From: Turbatrix aceti
Lineage: Eukaryota; Nematoda; Chromadorea; Rhabditida; Panagrolaimidae
Length of the DNA: 64,000 bases
Direction of reading: 5' to 3'
Assembly: GCA_963969345.1 (NCBI GenBank)
Contig: OZ017768.1
Location: 3,000,718 to 3,064,717 of the forward strand
Positions 54,501-64,000 of the stretch are shown here, in pieces. The notes beneath the pieces were generated by a model. It was not told where the DNA came from. It saw nothing but the letters and a program-made list of their open reading frames with translations, and did no database searches. Each line of letters opens with the position of its first letter. Position 1 is the stretch's first letter. Both the position numbers and the translations under genes were made by a program.

Positions 54501-57260
54501 ATTTTTAAATTTAAAAATAGTAACCAAGCCTCGTCGGTTCATGCAAGCTTTCTTTCTTCGCAGCCAAAGTTCATGAAGCAGAAGAACACTGATTAATGAA
54601 AAAAATGTATCCCCCCGTTTATTTTGTGTTTGTATTTGTGCGAGGCTGACTGGGTTAAATTTATCAAAGTCGTCGCTTGCGACACAAAAGAAGCTTCGCT
54701 TCCACCAACACCAGCCAGGCCGCTCGCTACTAATGCTGACAATTACTCTCGTGTCGGGCAAATAAGGCCGACCGGGTTGGATTGGATTGTGTTTGTTGCT
54801 TATTGGTCATCCGGGCTCTTTTGGGCACAACAGCTTCCAACAAAAAAAAAACAAAATTGAAAAATCAAGTTGAATCACGAATGCAAATGTCAAGTTTTGA
54901 GGACGGAACCGAGAAAGATGGCTAGGGATGGTGGTAGCCTGACTCAAAACTATGTACATACTCATCCTCTCCTTTTCTACTGGGAAACTGACTACTACCA
55001 CGCCACTGGTACTCACTCATGGTCGACGGCAAGGCCTTTGTGGTCCTGATCCCTCGAGGCATACATAGGACACAGGGCACCCTGAGCTCTGTAAAATGTG
55101 TCTTATCCAGAGTTCAGCGAACAGCCCGTTTTTTTGTTCGCGAACGAACACGAACAATTTTTCAGAATTGTTCGAAAAACCAAACGAACACGAACAATTT
55201 TGACCTTGTTCGCGAACGAACACGAACGAACATCGAACAAATTATTTTCATAATTTGTGCAAAATTTTGTTCCCCTGAATAAAAAAAAGTAAATTTGAGC
55301 AGTCCATCTTTCTCGTTTTTGATACAAGTACTCCTAAATTTTTACTAACTAAATTTTATGCATTTTATTTGCCTTTTGTCAAATAACATTGATTTTGACA
55401 CTCTGATCCTAATTTTTCCTGGATTTTTGTTCGTTCCATCTGTTCGGAAAACTTAGCTCGTTCGCGAACAAATAAATTTAAGAAAAATTTGTTCGCGAAC
55501 GAACACGAACAGGAAAAATCGAATCTGTTCGCGAACGTTTTCTCAACCCTAGTCTTATCCCTCGAAAAAAATTTGGATCAAAAATTGCATTTTTTAGAAA
55601 TTCTGGGGTAATCAAATAATTAATCAATTCATGATTCAAAATTTTCCCGGGCAAAAGAATAATTACAAAATGCCAACGCTCGTTCAACTCGGTAATTTGT
55701 CATTCCAATATTTTCGGTATTTTGTGTGCCAAAATTAAACAAATCACCCAACCCCAATATTTACTGCCCCGCGTCAAAGTGAGTAGATAGATACGTGTCC
55801 TATTCACCCTGGCTGGTTGTTGTCAGTCGAAGACGATGCGACGCGTCCAACCGGATCCCCCGGCCTGAAGAAGTCTAAGCTAGCCAGGAGGGGAGACGAG
55901 ATGCGCCTTTTTAGCGCCATAAATCTCACTCACAAGACACACCACCACTGTCGGGAACTTGTCTCACTCTGCCATTGTTTTTTTCGTCGCGACATAAATA
56001 CATACATACTGCTTGCATCGAGTCAAGTCAGCCTTTGAATAAATTGTAAATACATAGCCGACCTTTACTCTACTTTTTTTTTGCATCTTTCGACAAATCA
56101 TGGACCACGACCGCATCCTGTTTTGGGCCGAAATTGCATGTCTGGACCCGATCGGGCCGCCTGAATGCCAGCAGCCGAAAGAAACAGGGAACATGCCACC
56201 GCAGGTCAGGGGTGATTTATTGGATCGGTCGGATCAAAAGAAAGGTCGGGAGGAGTAGTTAAATATTAATTAGCAGGAGAGGGGTGAAATAAATTGCTCT
56301 ACGCGCTTTTTTCTACTGTAACAATTGGTTTTGTTGCACTTCCGAACATAATTGAAAAAATAATTATTTTTTCAAAAGACCTCCGAAATCCATCGTAAAC
56401 ATGAATTGAAAAAAAAATTATTTTGTGATAAAAAATAATTTTGAATTCAATTATTGAAACAATTTTTTCAGCACTTGTTTGACTATAAAAGTGTCATAAA
56501 ATAAAATATAAAATAAGCCACTTGAGCGGTCCCCATAGACCCCAAAATGGAGCGAAAATGTTGTGATCACTTCACAACTCTTTTGTTGGCACTTTTTGAA
56601 AATTGAAGTGTTTTTGAGTTTGTATGTACAAATATTTTTTCTGTGCGAAAAAATTTGGCAGGTGAACAGGTAGAAAAAACTTGTACTGCACCCCAAACCC
56701 GATGTGTGCCTTTTTTTAAGACCCATCAACCGTCGACGGCCGCCGTTGGGGTGCGCAAAAACTCTCCGGTAAACACTATGCTAGTTTTTTTCAGCCTGTG
56801 TAAACACAAAAAAGCACATCATAAATGCGTGCATTCGAAAAAATACCCCATTCGGCAATCCCTGTTTTTTTTTGTTGTAATGGTCAATGAATGAATAAAT
56901 ATTATACAAATTGTTTACGTTGCGAAAAAACAGAAAAAAAACTAGTGCCGCGCGAAAAAAAACTGGTATTTGTTTTTTTTTGTTTATCATTCAAAAAATA
57001 TCTGCCCCCCCCCTCCCAAAAAAATAACCACCAACGAACCTGGTTTCGTTGTACCCGATGCTCCTGCACTGCTCAGCGGTGATAGACTCGCACTTGGAGG
57101 CCGTGTGATGCTTGCCGAACCGGCTGAACGCTGCGGTGTTATCAGCGACCACCGCTCCCCGAGCACCGGTGCCGGGTGACGCCGCTCTCGTCGCCGTGAT
57201 AACGAGGCACATGATGATCATCGCCGCCGCCGACATTGCCAGGTTTACGACCTCTCGCAT
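51531..57260 (-). CDS. Frizzled-family Wnt receptor lacking the KTxxxW motif
   Basis: Two exons (57040-57260 and 51531-53136) separated by a 3.9-kb intron join in phase to 608 residues. Exon 1 has a signal peptide and the start of the Cys-rich domain (KCESITAEQCRSIGYNETR). Exon 2 completes it (FPNFAGDESALA; FLCSVYFPMC; GPCRPLCKRIQEAC). All 10 conserved cysteines are present. The CRD most resembles the Fz4/9/10 group. Seven hydrophobic segments follow (about residues 245-510). The C-terminal tail is Pro/Gly/Tyr-rich and ends PPVPAMA. The KTxxxW motif expected right after the seventh span, which recruits Dishevelled, is absent (the sequence there is YILYACYQQGPSSPF). A CAG acceptor nine bases before the ATG suggests a leader exon or trans-splicing. 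Confidence 0.9.
53290..53470. repeat. Duplicated block A, in the frizzled intron
   Basis: Shares with 61275-61482 the segments AAAAAAGGCAGGA, GACAATAATTTG, GGGACAAAGGGTCACATCGT, GGACCAGGCCATATTTCTGG, CTCCAATGACCACCCTGCGG and GACGAATTAGAGACACATGA, in the same order and with small indels. No protein is encoded in a conserved frame. The function is unknown. Confidence 0.85.
55108..55551. mobile_element. hAT-like MITE in the frizzled intron with 8-bp target duplication
   Basis: The 444-bp element begins CAGAGTTCAGCGAAC and ends TCTCAACCCTA, imperfect terminal inverted repeats with subterminal GTTCGCGAACGAAC arrays at both ends. It is flanked on both sides by GTCTTATC (55100-55107 and 55552-55559), an exact 8-bp target-site duplication as left by hAT transposases. 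The interior matches the elements at 60.7 and 61.7 kb and has no transposase. Confidence 0.9.
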
Positions 57261-60200
57261 CTCTGCTTCTGAAAAAAAAATAAAACAATCAAAAAGGAAC
57301 TATTTTTCAGCTACCGTAACTGTAACTGTAACTGTATTTTTTTTTGGAAAGGGCAAACAAACGCGAACGAAAGAGGACAGTACGAAAAATCGGAGGGGGC
57401 CATAAACGGGTCATAAAGCGGTCGTAATTCTCCCCCAAAAACAACTCTTTGGATGGCTTTGAACGGGAGATGGACCAATTGCATGGCTGCTCCTCGGACG
57501 AACTGGCCCATTCCTCCACCGGGCATGTATGCAACTTACTTCCCAAAAAAGGCGAAGGAACGAACGCAAAAACTCCGTCAGTCAGTGGACAAAAACAAAG
57601 GAGGCGGAGCGTGTGATTTGGCGTCGGGGCAAGCTCTGAATGCTCTGAACCAAAAATAAGTCAGTCAGTACATTGTGCCAACCAGGCCAGTCAGAACTCG
57701 ACGTGAGGAAGGGAGGAGGGGAGGAGGCGTCTGGCTTGTCGCCAACGCTTGTATTTTTGCCCTCAGGGTTTTGGGTTGGGTTGGATTGAGGGGTGGGTGA
57801 GTTGCTTGCCGGGTTGGGGTTGCTCTCTCATGAATGGCGATGGTGGACAACAGAAACGTCAGCCTCGAGGCTTGGAGGCGGCAAGGGGGACATGGATGAG
57901 AGATGAGAGATACATATGAGGAACAGAGTAAGCATGAGCAGTAGTCAGTCAGTCGTCGGCAGAGGAGAAAGGAGATAATACACGGTACGGAAACCATCTC
58001 CGGCAGCAGCAACAGCAACCACCACCAACACCACCACCCTCGGCAGCTTGTTAGCAGCACTGGCAGACGACAAAGCTAATTTGGAAACGACTAATTTTTG
58101 GAAAAAAAAGAAGAAAGAAGAAAAATTTGTTATTTAGCCTGAGGGAAAAAAAGGCCGGCAGCACGCTGGACAAAGGCGGTGCCAAGATTTTATTATTTTC
58201 GAAATCGTAAATTAGTACACATTTTTTAATTTCAGAAATTTTAAAAAAATTATTCGGCCCAAAAAAAATTTCACGAAAAAAACAAATCATTTCAAAAAAA
58301 CTGCGAAGACCATTAAAAATTTATATATGTGTTTAAAAATGGTGTCGAGTCAAAGAAAAAAGGCGTTAAATCGTGCATTACCCGCAAGCTAATAAAAACA
58401 GTCCACAAATTTGTTTTAATTTGAACACAAGATGGCAGTGGTAAAAACAAATGAGAGGAGGGAGCCGCTATGGCGCGCCGCGGCGGAGCAATGGAGGAGG
58501 AGTCTACAGCAGAGTGAATAAATTATGACCCTGGAGGAAGGGAGGGGGAGGGATCAGGAGGGCAGTCAGTTGCAAATCGATGCAACACGACCCCCTGATC
58601 CCGACTGAAATCAAAATCAAAATCAGTTGGCCCCGATCAATCAGGCCCTGGAGGCTGACATCGGTGGTGGTTGGTAATTTATCGTCATCCGTCGTCCACT
58701 TCGCAGACAGATCGGCTTGGTTCAATTCAATCGACGCGGCTGCATCGGGGAATGGCGACAGCCCCCCCTCCTCTCCTGCAGCAAGTGCCGAGGCAGACAG
58801 GGTGGTGGCTCGTCCTGTCTTTTTTTTTGCTTGTCTCGACCGGTGGGTGGGTGTACACTGTACAGGTGAACGGTCACCGGCGCAAAAAAATATTTAAGAA
58901 CGCAGATTCATAAAAAATCATCCAAATTGTCAAAACAGCCGTAAAAAACAGTAAATGTGCCATCCATTGTAAAATTTAGGGTGTATACTAAATCTGATAA
59001 AAATAGTATGTATTTATTCAGATTATGCAAACTTCAGCGCATCCATCAACGTGGACCGGTGATGATGGATGGACAAGCACGCAGCACGGGCCGGTTGCCA
59101 CCGATGATGGCTCCTCGCATGATCATGATGCTGTTGTTGTACGGATGAAAAAAAAAAAGGAAGACAAGCGAGAACGAAAAGGAGAGCAAAAAGGAGAACA
59201 TGCAGAATCGCAAAAACGGAAGAACACGCACGCATGATGATGGGCTGCTGCCGGTGCTAGCTAGCGTCGATCAACGCCAGCCAGCCAGTCAGCCAGCCAG
59301 GCAGGCAGGCAGGCAGCAGCCAGGTCCCGGACAACAGGAAGGGAAGCTTATCAGCTTATCGATGTTTTAACCACCTTAATACACGGACCACGGACCACGG
59401 ACGTGGATACAAACGCGGACACGGACGACAACGACAACGGTTTGAAAAATGGCCGGCAACGAGGCAACCAACAATTTATCGGGTCTCCGTGAATTATGAA
59501 CGAACGCTATCCGATAGCAACTATGTATGTATGCGAATTCGATCAGCACTACTAATAAATATTTTTTTAGTATGCAAACAGAAATTTGGATAAATAAATA
59601 TTTGGCCAGAAACTGGCACGACCACGGCGGCCGCGAACTGTTTTGTGCCAAGATGGAAAAAGTGCGCGAAGGGATCAAAAACTGACAGTTTTCTGTCCAA
59701 AGCGTCCAAAGCTTCAAGTTCGGTGATGGGCGTTGGTTTAGTTGTCGGTTGTCGTGAGCGGTTGGTCACGGATCTAAATATCTCCCCTCCCCTCCTCTGC
59801 GCCATGCCATCCATCTATCACCCAGCTGTCGTCACACGAGTGTTGCATTTTGGACTTGGCTTTGCCTTTGCGCATCCTCATCGCCCCCGCACGAGACAGC
59901 TGCAAACTCGCTGAAGCACCTCTGATCGATGGCCAGTCCCAGCGTTATCCTGTCATCTCTCCTTTTTTTGTCCTTGACTAATGTGAGAGACTTTGCAGAC
60001 TGTTTACACGCGCGGTCTACGTTTGGCAACTTTTTTGAAAAACTGCTCATGTCAATGAACTTTAACCTGAAAAGCGAAAAACGAAACGCGAACAACGAAA
60101 AAATGGATGAATCAATAAATCAAAATATAAAAAAATTACGGTACCCCAAATGCGTAAAAAAATTCATATTTAGTATTTACGAATGTACGAATGTATTATA

Positions 60201-60281
60201 CATTTTTTTTTCATTTTTGACATGGTCAAAAAATCAACAACAAATGTGTAACCACAGCCAGCCACCGTTTTTTTTACGAAT
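57261..60281. other. Intergenic upstream of frizzled, no gene recognised
   Basis: Open frames here are low complexity and match no family. It contains GT/GGTTGGGTT-rich sequence near 57770, CAAC/ACCACC runs near 58015, a GCCA/GGCA microsatellite at about 59275-59325 and repeated GGACCACGGA near 59385. It presumably includes the frizzled promoter and the 3' flank of the TSP1 gene. Confidence 0.4.
59275..59325. repeat. AGCC/AGGC tetranucleotide repeat
   Basis: About ten imperfect AGCC, AGTC and AGGC tetramers in a row (CAGCCAGCCAGTCAGCC, then CAGGCAGGCAGGCAG). Confidence 0.85.
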
Positions 60282-62819
60282 TTACAAAAACGATGATAAA
60301 GCAGGTGATGATGACGCATTGAGAAAAGCAGCGATGACTTCTTCGGACTGCGGTCCACAGGCAAAGTGGCCGTCGAGGTAGACGAGGTTAAATGGCGGAC
60401 AGCACGACGGCGACGGGTAGGGACAGACGCCAATGTTGCAGTTTTCCGAACGCTTGTACTTGCCTCTGCAAAATATGGGCAGGCACTTATAGAGAAAGGT
60501 AACAGCGGTCAGTTTGGGTCGGGTCGGTTGTTAGCTGTCGGGAGAGGGGCTTGCGCGTAAGCATCGTATCAATCGTGCACATAGATACATTTTACATGCG
60601 CAGGTAAATAACAAAAGCAGTCCAAATGGGGTCATTAACGGTCGTCTCGTTCCCCGATAGGGATGGGCGAACGTTCGCGTTCGTTTGCGAACAGATTCGA
60701 TTTTTCCTGTTCGCAATCGTTCGCGAACAATTTTTTTATAAATTTATTTGTTCGCGTTCGTTCGCGAACAAAACTAAATTTTCCGAACAGATGGAACGAA
60801 CAAAAATCCAGGAAAAATTAGGGTCATGTTGTCAAATCAATGTTATTTGACAAAAAAAGGCAAATAACATGCATAAAATTTAGTCAGTAAAAATTTAGGA
60901 GGACTTGTATCAAAAACGAGAAAGATGGACAACTCAAATTTACTTTTTTTATTCAGGGGAACAAAATTTTGCACAAATTATGAAAATAATTTGTTCGATT
61001 TTCGTTCGTGTTCGTTCGCGAACGAGGTCAAAATTGTTCAGGTTCGTTCGGTTTTTCGAACAATTCTGAAAAATTGTTCGTGTTCGTTCACGAACAAAAA
61101 AACGAGCTATTCGCTTAATCTTTCTGTTTTTTTAGCGTTTTGAACTGGCTGGCATTTTTGTTTTGTGATGATTTCCGCCTGCCTATGTACCAGTTGAATT
61201 GAACAAAGAAAGCAATGCTATTTATGTATACATACTGTGATTTGTTTTCAAACGATTTGTATTTATACGGGCTCCCTTCCCAAAAAAGGCAGGAAGACAA
61301 TAATTTGTTTGTCGTCAGATCAAAAGTGGCGACGCCGCCACAGAAGCGGGACAAAGGGTCACATCGTTACGGGAGGGGACCAGGCCATATTTCTGGGAAG
61401 GCCCTGATTGCTGACGGCTCACACTCACATCAGCGCTCCAATGACCACCCTGCGGACGGACGAATTAGAGACACATGAAAAATGGGCCTGCCGGCAACAA
61501 GAAAAGAAAATTTTAACAGGCGTATCAAATACATACGTATCTATCTAAATTGCCACGCGTTTGGGCGGGCTACTGTAGCGCTGCTGGGGTTGCGTAAACT
61601 GATTTGTGTACAACCAAAAAAAAGAGAGAGAAGACAAAGCGGTGCCCAATTTTCGATGTTCCATGCTCGAGGCCAAAAAAATAGACGGGCACCAGAGTTG
61701 AGCGAACAGCCCGTTTTTTTGTCCGCGAACGAACACAAACAATTTTTCAGAATTGTTCGAAAAACCGAACGAACGCGAACAATTTTGACCTTGTTCGCGA
61801 ACGAACACGAACGAACATCGAACAAATTATTTTCATAATTTGTGCAAAATTTTGTTCCCCTGAATAAAAAAAGTAAATTTGGGCAGTCCATCTTTCTCGT
61901 TTTTGATACAAGTCCTCCTAAATTTTTACTGACTAAATTTTATGCATGTTATTTGCCTTTTTTTGTCAAATAACATTGATTTCGACACCCTGATCCTAAT
62001 TTTTCCAAGATTTTTGTTCGTTCCATCTGTTCGGAAAATTTAGCTTTGTTCGCGAACGAACGCGAACAAATAAATTTAAGAAAAATTTGTTCGCAAACGA
62101 ACACAAACAGGAAAAATTGTAAAAATGCGAACAAACACGAACGAACGTGAACGCGTCGCGAACGTTCGCTCAACTCTGACTCAAAAAAAACTGACGATTT
62201 GCGTCAATCTCACTTTTTTTTAAATATAAAAATCGTCAGTTTTTTTTGAGTGAAAAAATAACTCACATGCAGGGACACCGACGGTCGGAAGCGGCGTCAA
62301 ACGAGAGACAGCGCCGTGTCATGGTTCTCTTGCCACAGGACCCGCATTCGGCAGTGCAGGGCTTCTCGACAGCCCATGCCGACCACGTTCCAGGTGCGCA
62401 GGCTCCGGATCCGATGGCTGGCACCGTAGCGTTTGTAGAAAACGGAATTGACTCCGAAGCATCGGGCGCCGAGGTTGTCTTTTCAGAGGCAGATGACGTC
62501 GTGGTCACCGGAGCCAATGTTGATGTCGACGCTCTCGGCAGCCCCGGCACCAGCGATCCCGGCCTGTGCGTCGACGGCGATGGCAAAAAAGGAGGCAACG
62601 TCGATCGAAACGAAGCCAAACTAAACTCATCCAGCGACTTGAGCTTTTTATCCGTAGGCGCAGTCCGCAATTTTGCAAATTCAGCGTGGGCACCTGTCAA
62701 GAATCCGTAAATATTTAAATTGTGCCAAAAAAAGACAACTCACCGTTGATAAAAACTAAATTAAGTAAAAAACTGCAGATTAGAAATTTAGAGCTGTAGA
62801 ATCCAACAAAAGACATCAT
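60282..62819 (-). CDS. Secreted thrombospondin type-1 protein with nematode-style Cys-rich tail
   Basis: Three exons (62744-62819, 62267-62693, 60282-60465) join in phase to 228 residues. Exon 1 is a signal peptide (MMSFVGFYSSKFLICSFLLN). Exon 2 has a Ser/Thr/Pro-rich linker and then a TSP1 module (GTWSAWAVEKPCTAECGSCG, RTMTRRC, RRCPC). Exon 3 completes it (GKYKRSENCNIGVCPYP) and adds SCCPPFNLVYLDGHFACGP. A TSP1 repeat followed by a CCPP..CGP tail is an arrangement I associate with nematode extracellular proteins. The function is unknown, and such modules usually bind matrix or receptors. The 1.8-kb intron between exons 2 and 3 is packed with repeats, two of them copies of the same hAT-like element in opposite orientation. 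Confidence 0.8.
60658..61120. mobile_element. hAT-like MITE, reverse orientation, in TSP1 intron
   Basis: Starts TAGGGATGGGCGAACG and ends near CGAGCTATTCGCTTAATCT. The interior matches the reverse complement of the 55.1-kb and 61.7-kb elements throughout. The right end is degenerate and no target duplication was found. Confidence 0.85.
61275..61482. repeat. Duplicated block A, second copy, in TSP1 intron
   Basis: Same ordered segments as 53290-53470, with several small indels. Both copies lie in large introns of neighbouring minus-strand genes for extracellular or cell-surface proteins. Confidence 0.85.
61693..62178. mobile_element. hAT-like MITE with perfect terminal repeats, in TSP1 intron
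   Basis: The ends CAGAGTTGAGCGAAC and GTTCGCTCAACTCTG are exact reverse complements (15 bp). The subterminal GTTCGCGAACGAAC arrays and the interior match the 55.1-kb element. No 8-bp target duplication is present (ACGGGCAC left, ACTCAAAA right). Its right end abuts the hairpin at 62179-62251. Confidence 0.88.
62179..62251. repeat. Perfect 22-bp inverted repeat beside a 5' splice site
   Basis: The 22 bases at 62179-62200 (ending CTGACGATTT) are exactly complementary to 62230-62251, with a 29-base loop. On the transcribed minus strand the hairpin would form about 15 bases downstream of the exon 2 donor of the TSP1 gene. Confidence 0.88.
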
Positions 62820-63367
62820 CACGACTTCGGTCACTCCGAAAAGTCTCTTCGTACAGCACAAACTGTTGGGTAAGTCAATTCGAAAAGCCCGTTTTATTGA
62901 CCAGACTGAAAATCGTGCAGGTGACCAAACAGTAATCCATTGAGTCAGATGACCACTAAATTAACAGGTGGTCGCGTCGACAACATCTTCCCTGTTTGTA
63001 AATACATATTCGACGTGATCGTGATGGTCTGCATCAAAAAAATTGATTTTAAAAAAATCTGGGTTTAGTAATTTGCTTTTTATCGCTCGCACTGTTTTTT
63101 ATTTAAAAAAATAAGCGAAAAAAACAAAAAAAATAATAAAAAATAATATTTTTTTAAAAAATAAAAATAAAAATAAAAACAAATAAAAATAAAATTGAGC
63201 GGAAGCGGACTCCGATTTTTTTTATGATTTTTTACTGTTATTTACTTATTTTTTTAAATGGTAAACATATTTTTGACTTTCTTTAGTATTATTTTTTTTG
63301 CTATTCCCAAAAAAAGTGATACAGAAAAAAAACTAAAAAAGGTAATCAAAAATAAAAATAAAAGCAT
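62820..63367. other. Upstream region of the TSP1 gene
   Basis: No gene recognised. 63100-63370 is almost pure A/T low-complexity sequence. The promoter of the TSP1 gene is presumably in 62820-63050. Confidence 0.4.
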
Positions 63368-63375
63368 GTGTTCAC

Positions 63376-63742
63376 CAGACATGAAAATGGCCCGCCGAAG
63401 CCCGGCCCAGGCCCGGGCCGGGCTTGGGCGGGCCTGTGACTTTTCAGTAGGCCCGGAAAAGCCCGTTATGGCCCGTTATTTAATAAATAATGTAAAAAAT
63501 TATAAAAATTTACTGCATTTTGGTTATTTTTAACAAAATTTAGTCTCTACAGATAGAAAACATGGTATTTTGAATAAAAACGAGTTATTTATGTCATTTA
63601 TATAACGATTGGCTGCTATTTTTTTGGATAAAAATTCGAAAAAAAACAGAGGGGATAATTTCGGGCCGGCCCGGCCCAGGCCCGGGCTTTCGACGGGCCG
63701 GGCCGGGCCTGGGCCTAAAAGTTAGGCCCGTTTTCATGTCTG
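63376..63742. mobile_element. GC-ended MITE with 8-bp target duplication
   Basis: The 367-bp element starts CAGACATGAAAA and ends TTTTCATGTCTG, perfect 12-bp terminal inverted repeats. It is flanked by exact 8-bp duplications GTGTTCAC (63368-63375 and 63743-63750), as left by hAT elements. Next to each end lies a very GC-rich array of GGCCCGGCCC and GCCCGGGC units, and the centre is AT-rich. It has no coding capacity. It is a different family from the GTTCGCGAAC elements. Confidence 0.92.
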
Positions 63743-63750
63743 GTGTTCAC

Positions 63751-64000
63751 GGGAACACCGCCTATCAAACGATGTGGCCGTGATCGGCAAGTGAATCCCA
63801 ATATCAGAGTCCTCTCCGAACGAAGTCCATCAACCAGACAAGGTCTCGACAAAGCAGTTATCCCTCACTTAAGAGACAGTCCACGACAGGATTTAGGAAC
63901 AAGGGGGATACGAGGACAAGGCTTTTTTACACTTTCAAATGTTTTGAGCCAGAATTGTTCCCCACCCCTAGGAAGGTCTAAAACCGCGATACACAGATTT
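63751..64000. other. Window end, no gene recognised
   Basis: Short stretch of balanced composition without a recognisable frame. It may belong to a gene beyond the window. Confidence 0.3.

Noticed and set aside
57665..58060. 131-residue minus-strand frame upstream of frizzled
   Set aside because: Derived from simple-sequence GTT/CAAC/ACC repeats; no protein-like features beyond low complexity.
63376..63742. CpG-island promoter
   Set aside because: The GC-rich tracts are part of a mobile element with terminal repeats and an exact target duplication.

Overview
The window looks like nuclear DNA of a small animal, most likely a nematode. Genes are split by short AT-rich introns with GTRAGT donors and TTTTCAG acceptors. 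Many start codons lie just after a TTTTCAG-like acceptor, as in trans-spliced mRNAs. The repertoire is metazoan: a frizzled receptor, DNase II, acid ceramidase/NAAA, HPD and kinesins. One secreted thrombospondin-type protein carries a Cys-rich tail that I associate with nematodes. Exon chains below were built by hand and checked for reading phase. They are predictions, and UTRs were not mapped. No rRNA, tRNA, CRISPR or complete transposase gene was recognised.

Layout. 0.6-4.4 kb: a secreted EndoU ribonuclease and a TGDS-like sugar-nucleotide dehydratase. 5.2-18.1 kb: two related kinesin genes sharing a near-identical 5' end, separated by about 6 kb without a recognisable gene. 19.1-23.2 kb: three small unknown genes followed by the ribosome-assembly GTPase NOG1, all on the + strand. 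23.4-25.3 kb (-): a secreted Cys-rich protein. 26.0-29.8 kb (+): RPB11, an IWR1/SLC7A6OS homologue and DNase II. 29.9-30.3 kb (-): a small unknown gene, head-to-head with eIF3d. 30.7-37.1 kb (+): eIF3d, RPAP2 and a DPM2-like protein. 37.4-45.8 kb (-): an NAAA/acid ceramidase, a four-span membrane protein with PY motifs, and a ZC3H10 homologue. 46.5-47.9 kb (+): HPD. 48.4-62.8 kb (-): a secreted glycoprotein, a frizzled receptor with a 3.9-kb intron, and the TSP1 protein.

Three RNA polymerase II biogenesis factors (RPB11, IWR1, RPAP2) lie within about 10 kb. The + strand runs 19.1-23.2, 26.0-29.8 and 30.7-37.1 kb have operon-like spacing of about 200-550 bp between most genes.

The points most worth checking are these. 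An inverted, about 96% identical copy of part of eIF3d exon 5 sits in intron 3 of the same gene. The two kinesin genes are almost identical only over their 5' end, and the first one carries a decayed second motor-like segment with parallel exon structure. The frizzled protein lacks the KTxxxW Dishevelled-binding motif. The DNase II has a hydrophobic C-terminal tail. Several non-autonomous hAT-like and foldback elements, some with 8-bp target-site duplications, lie in introns and flanks.
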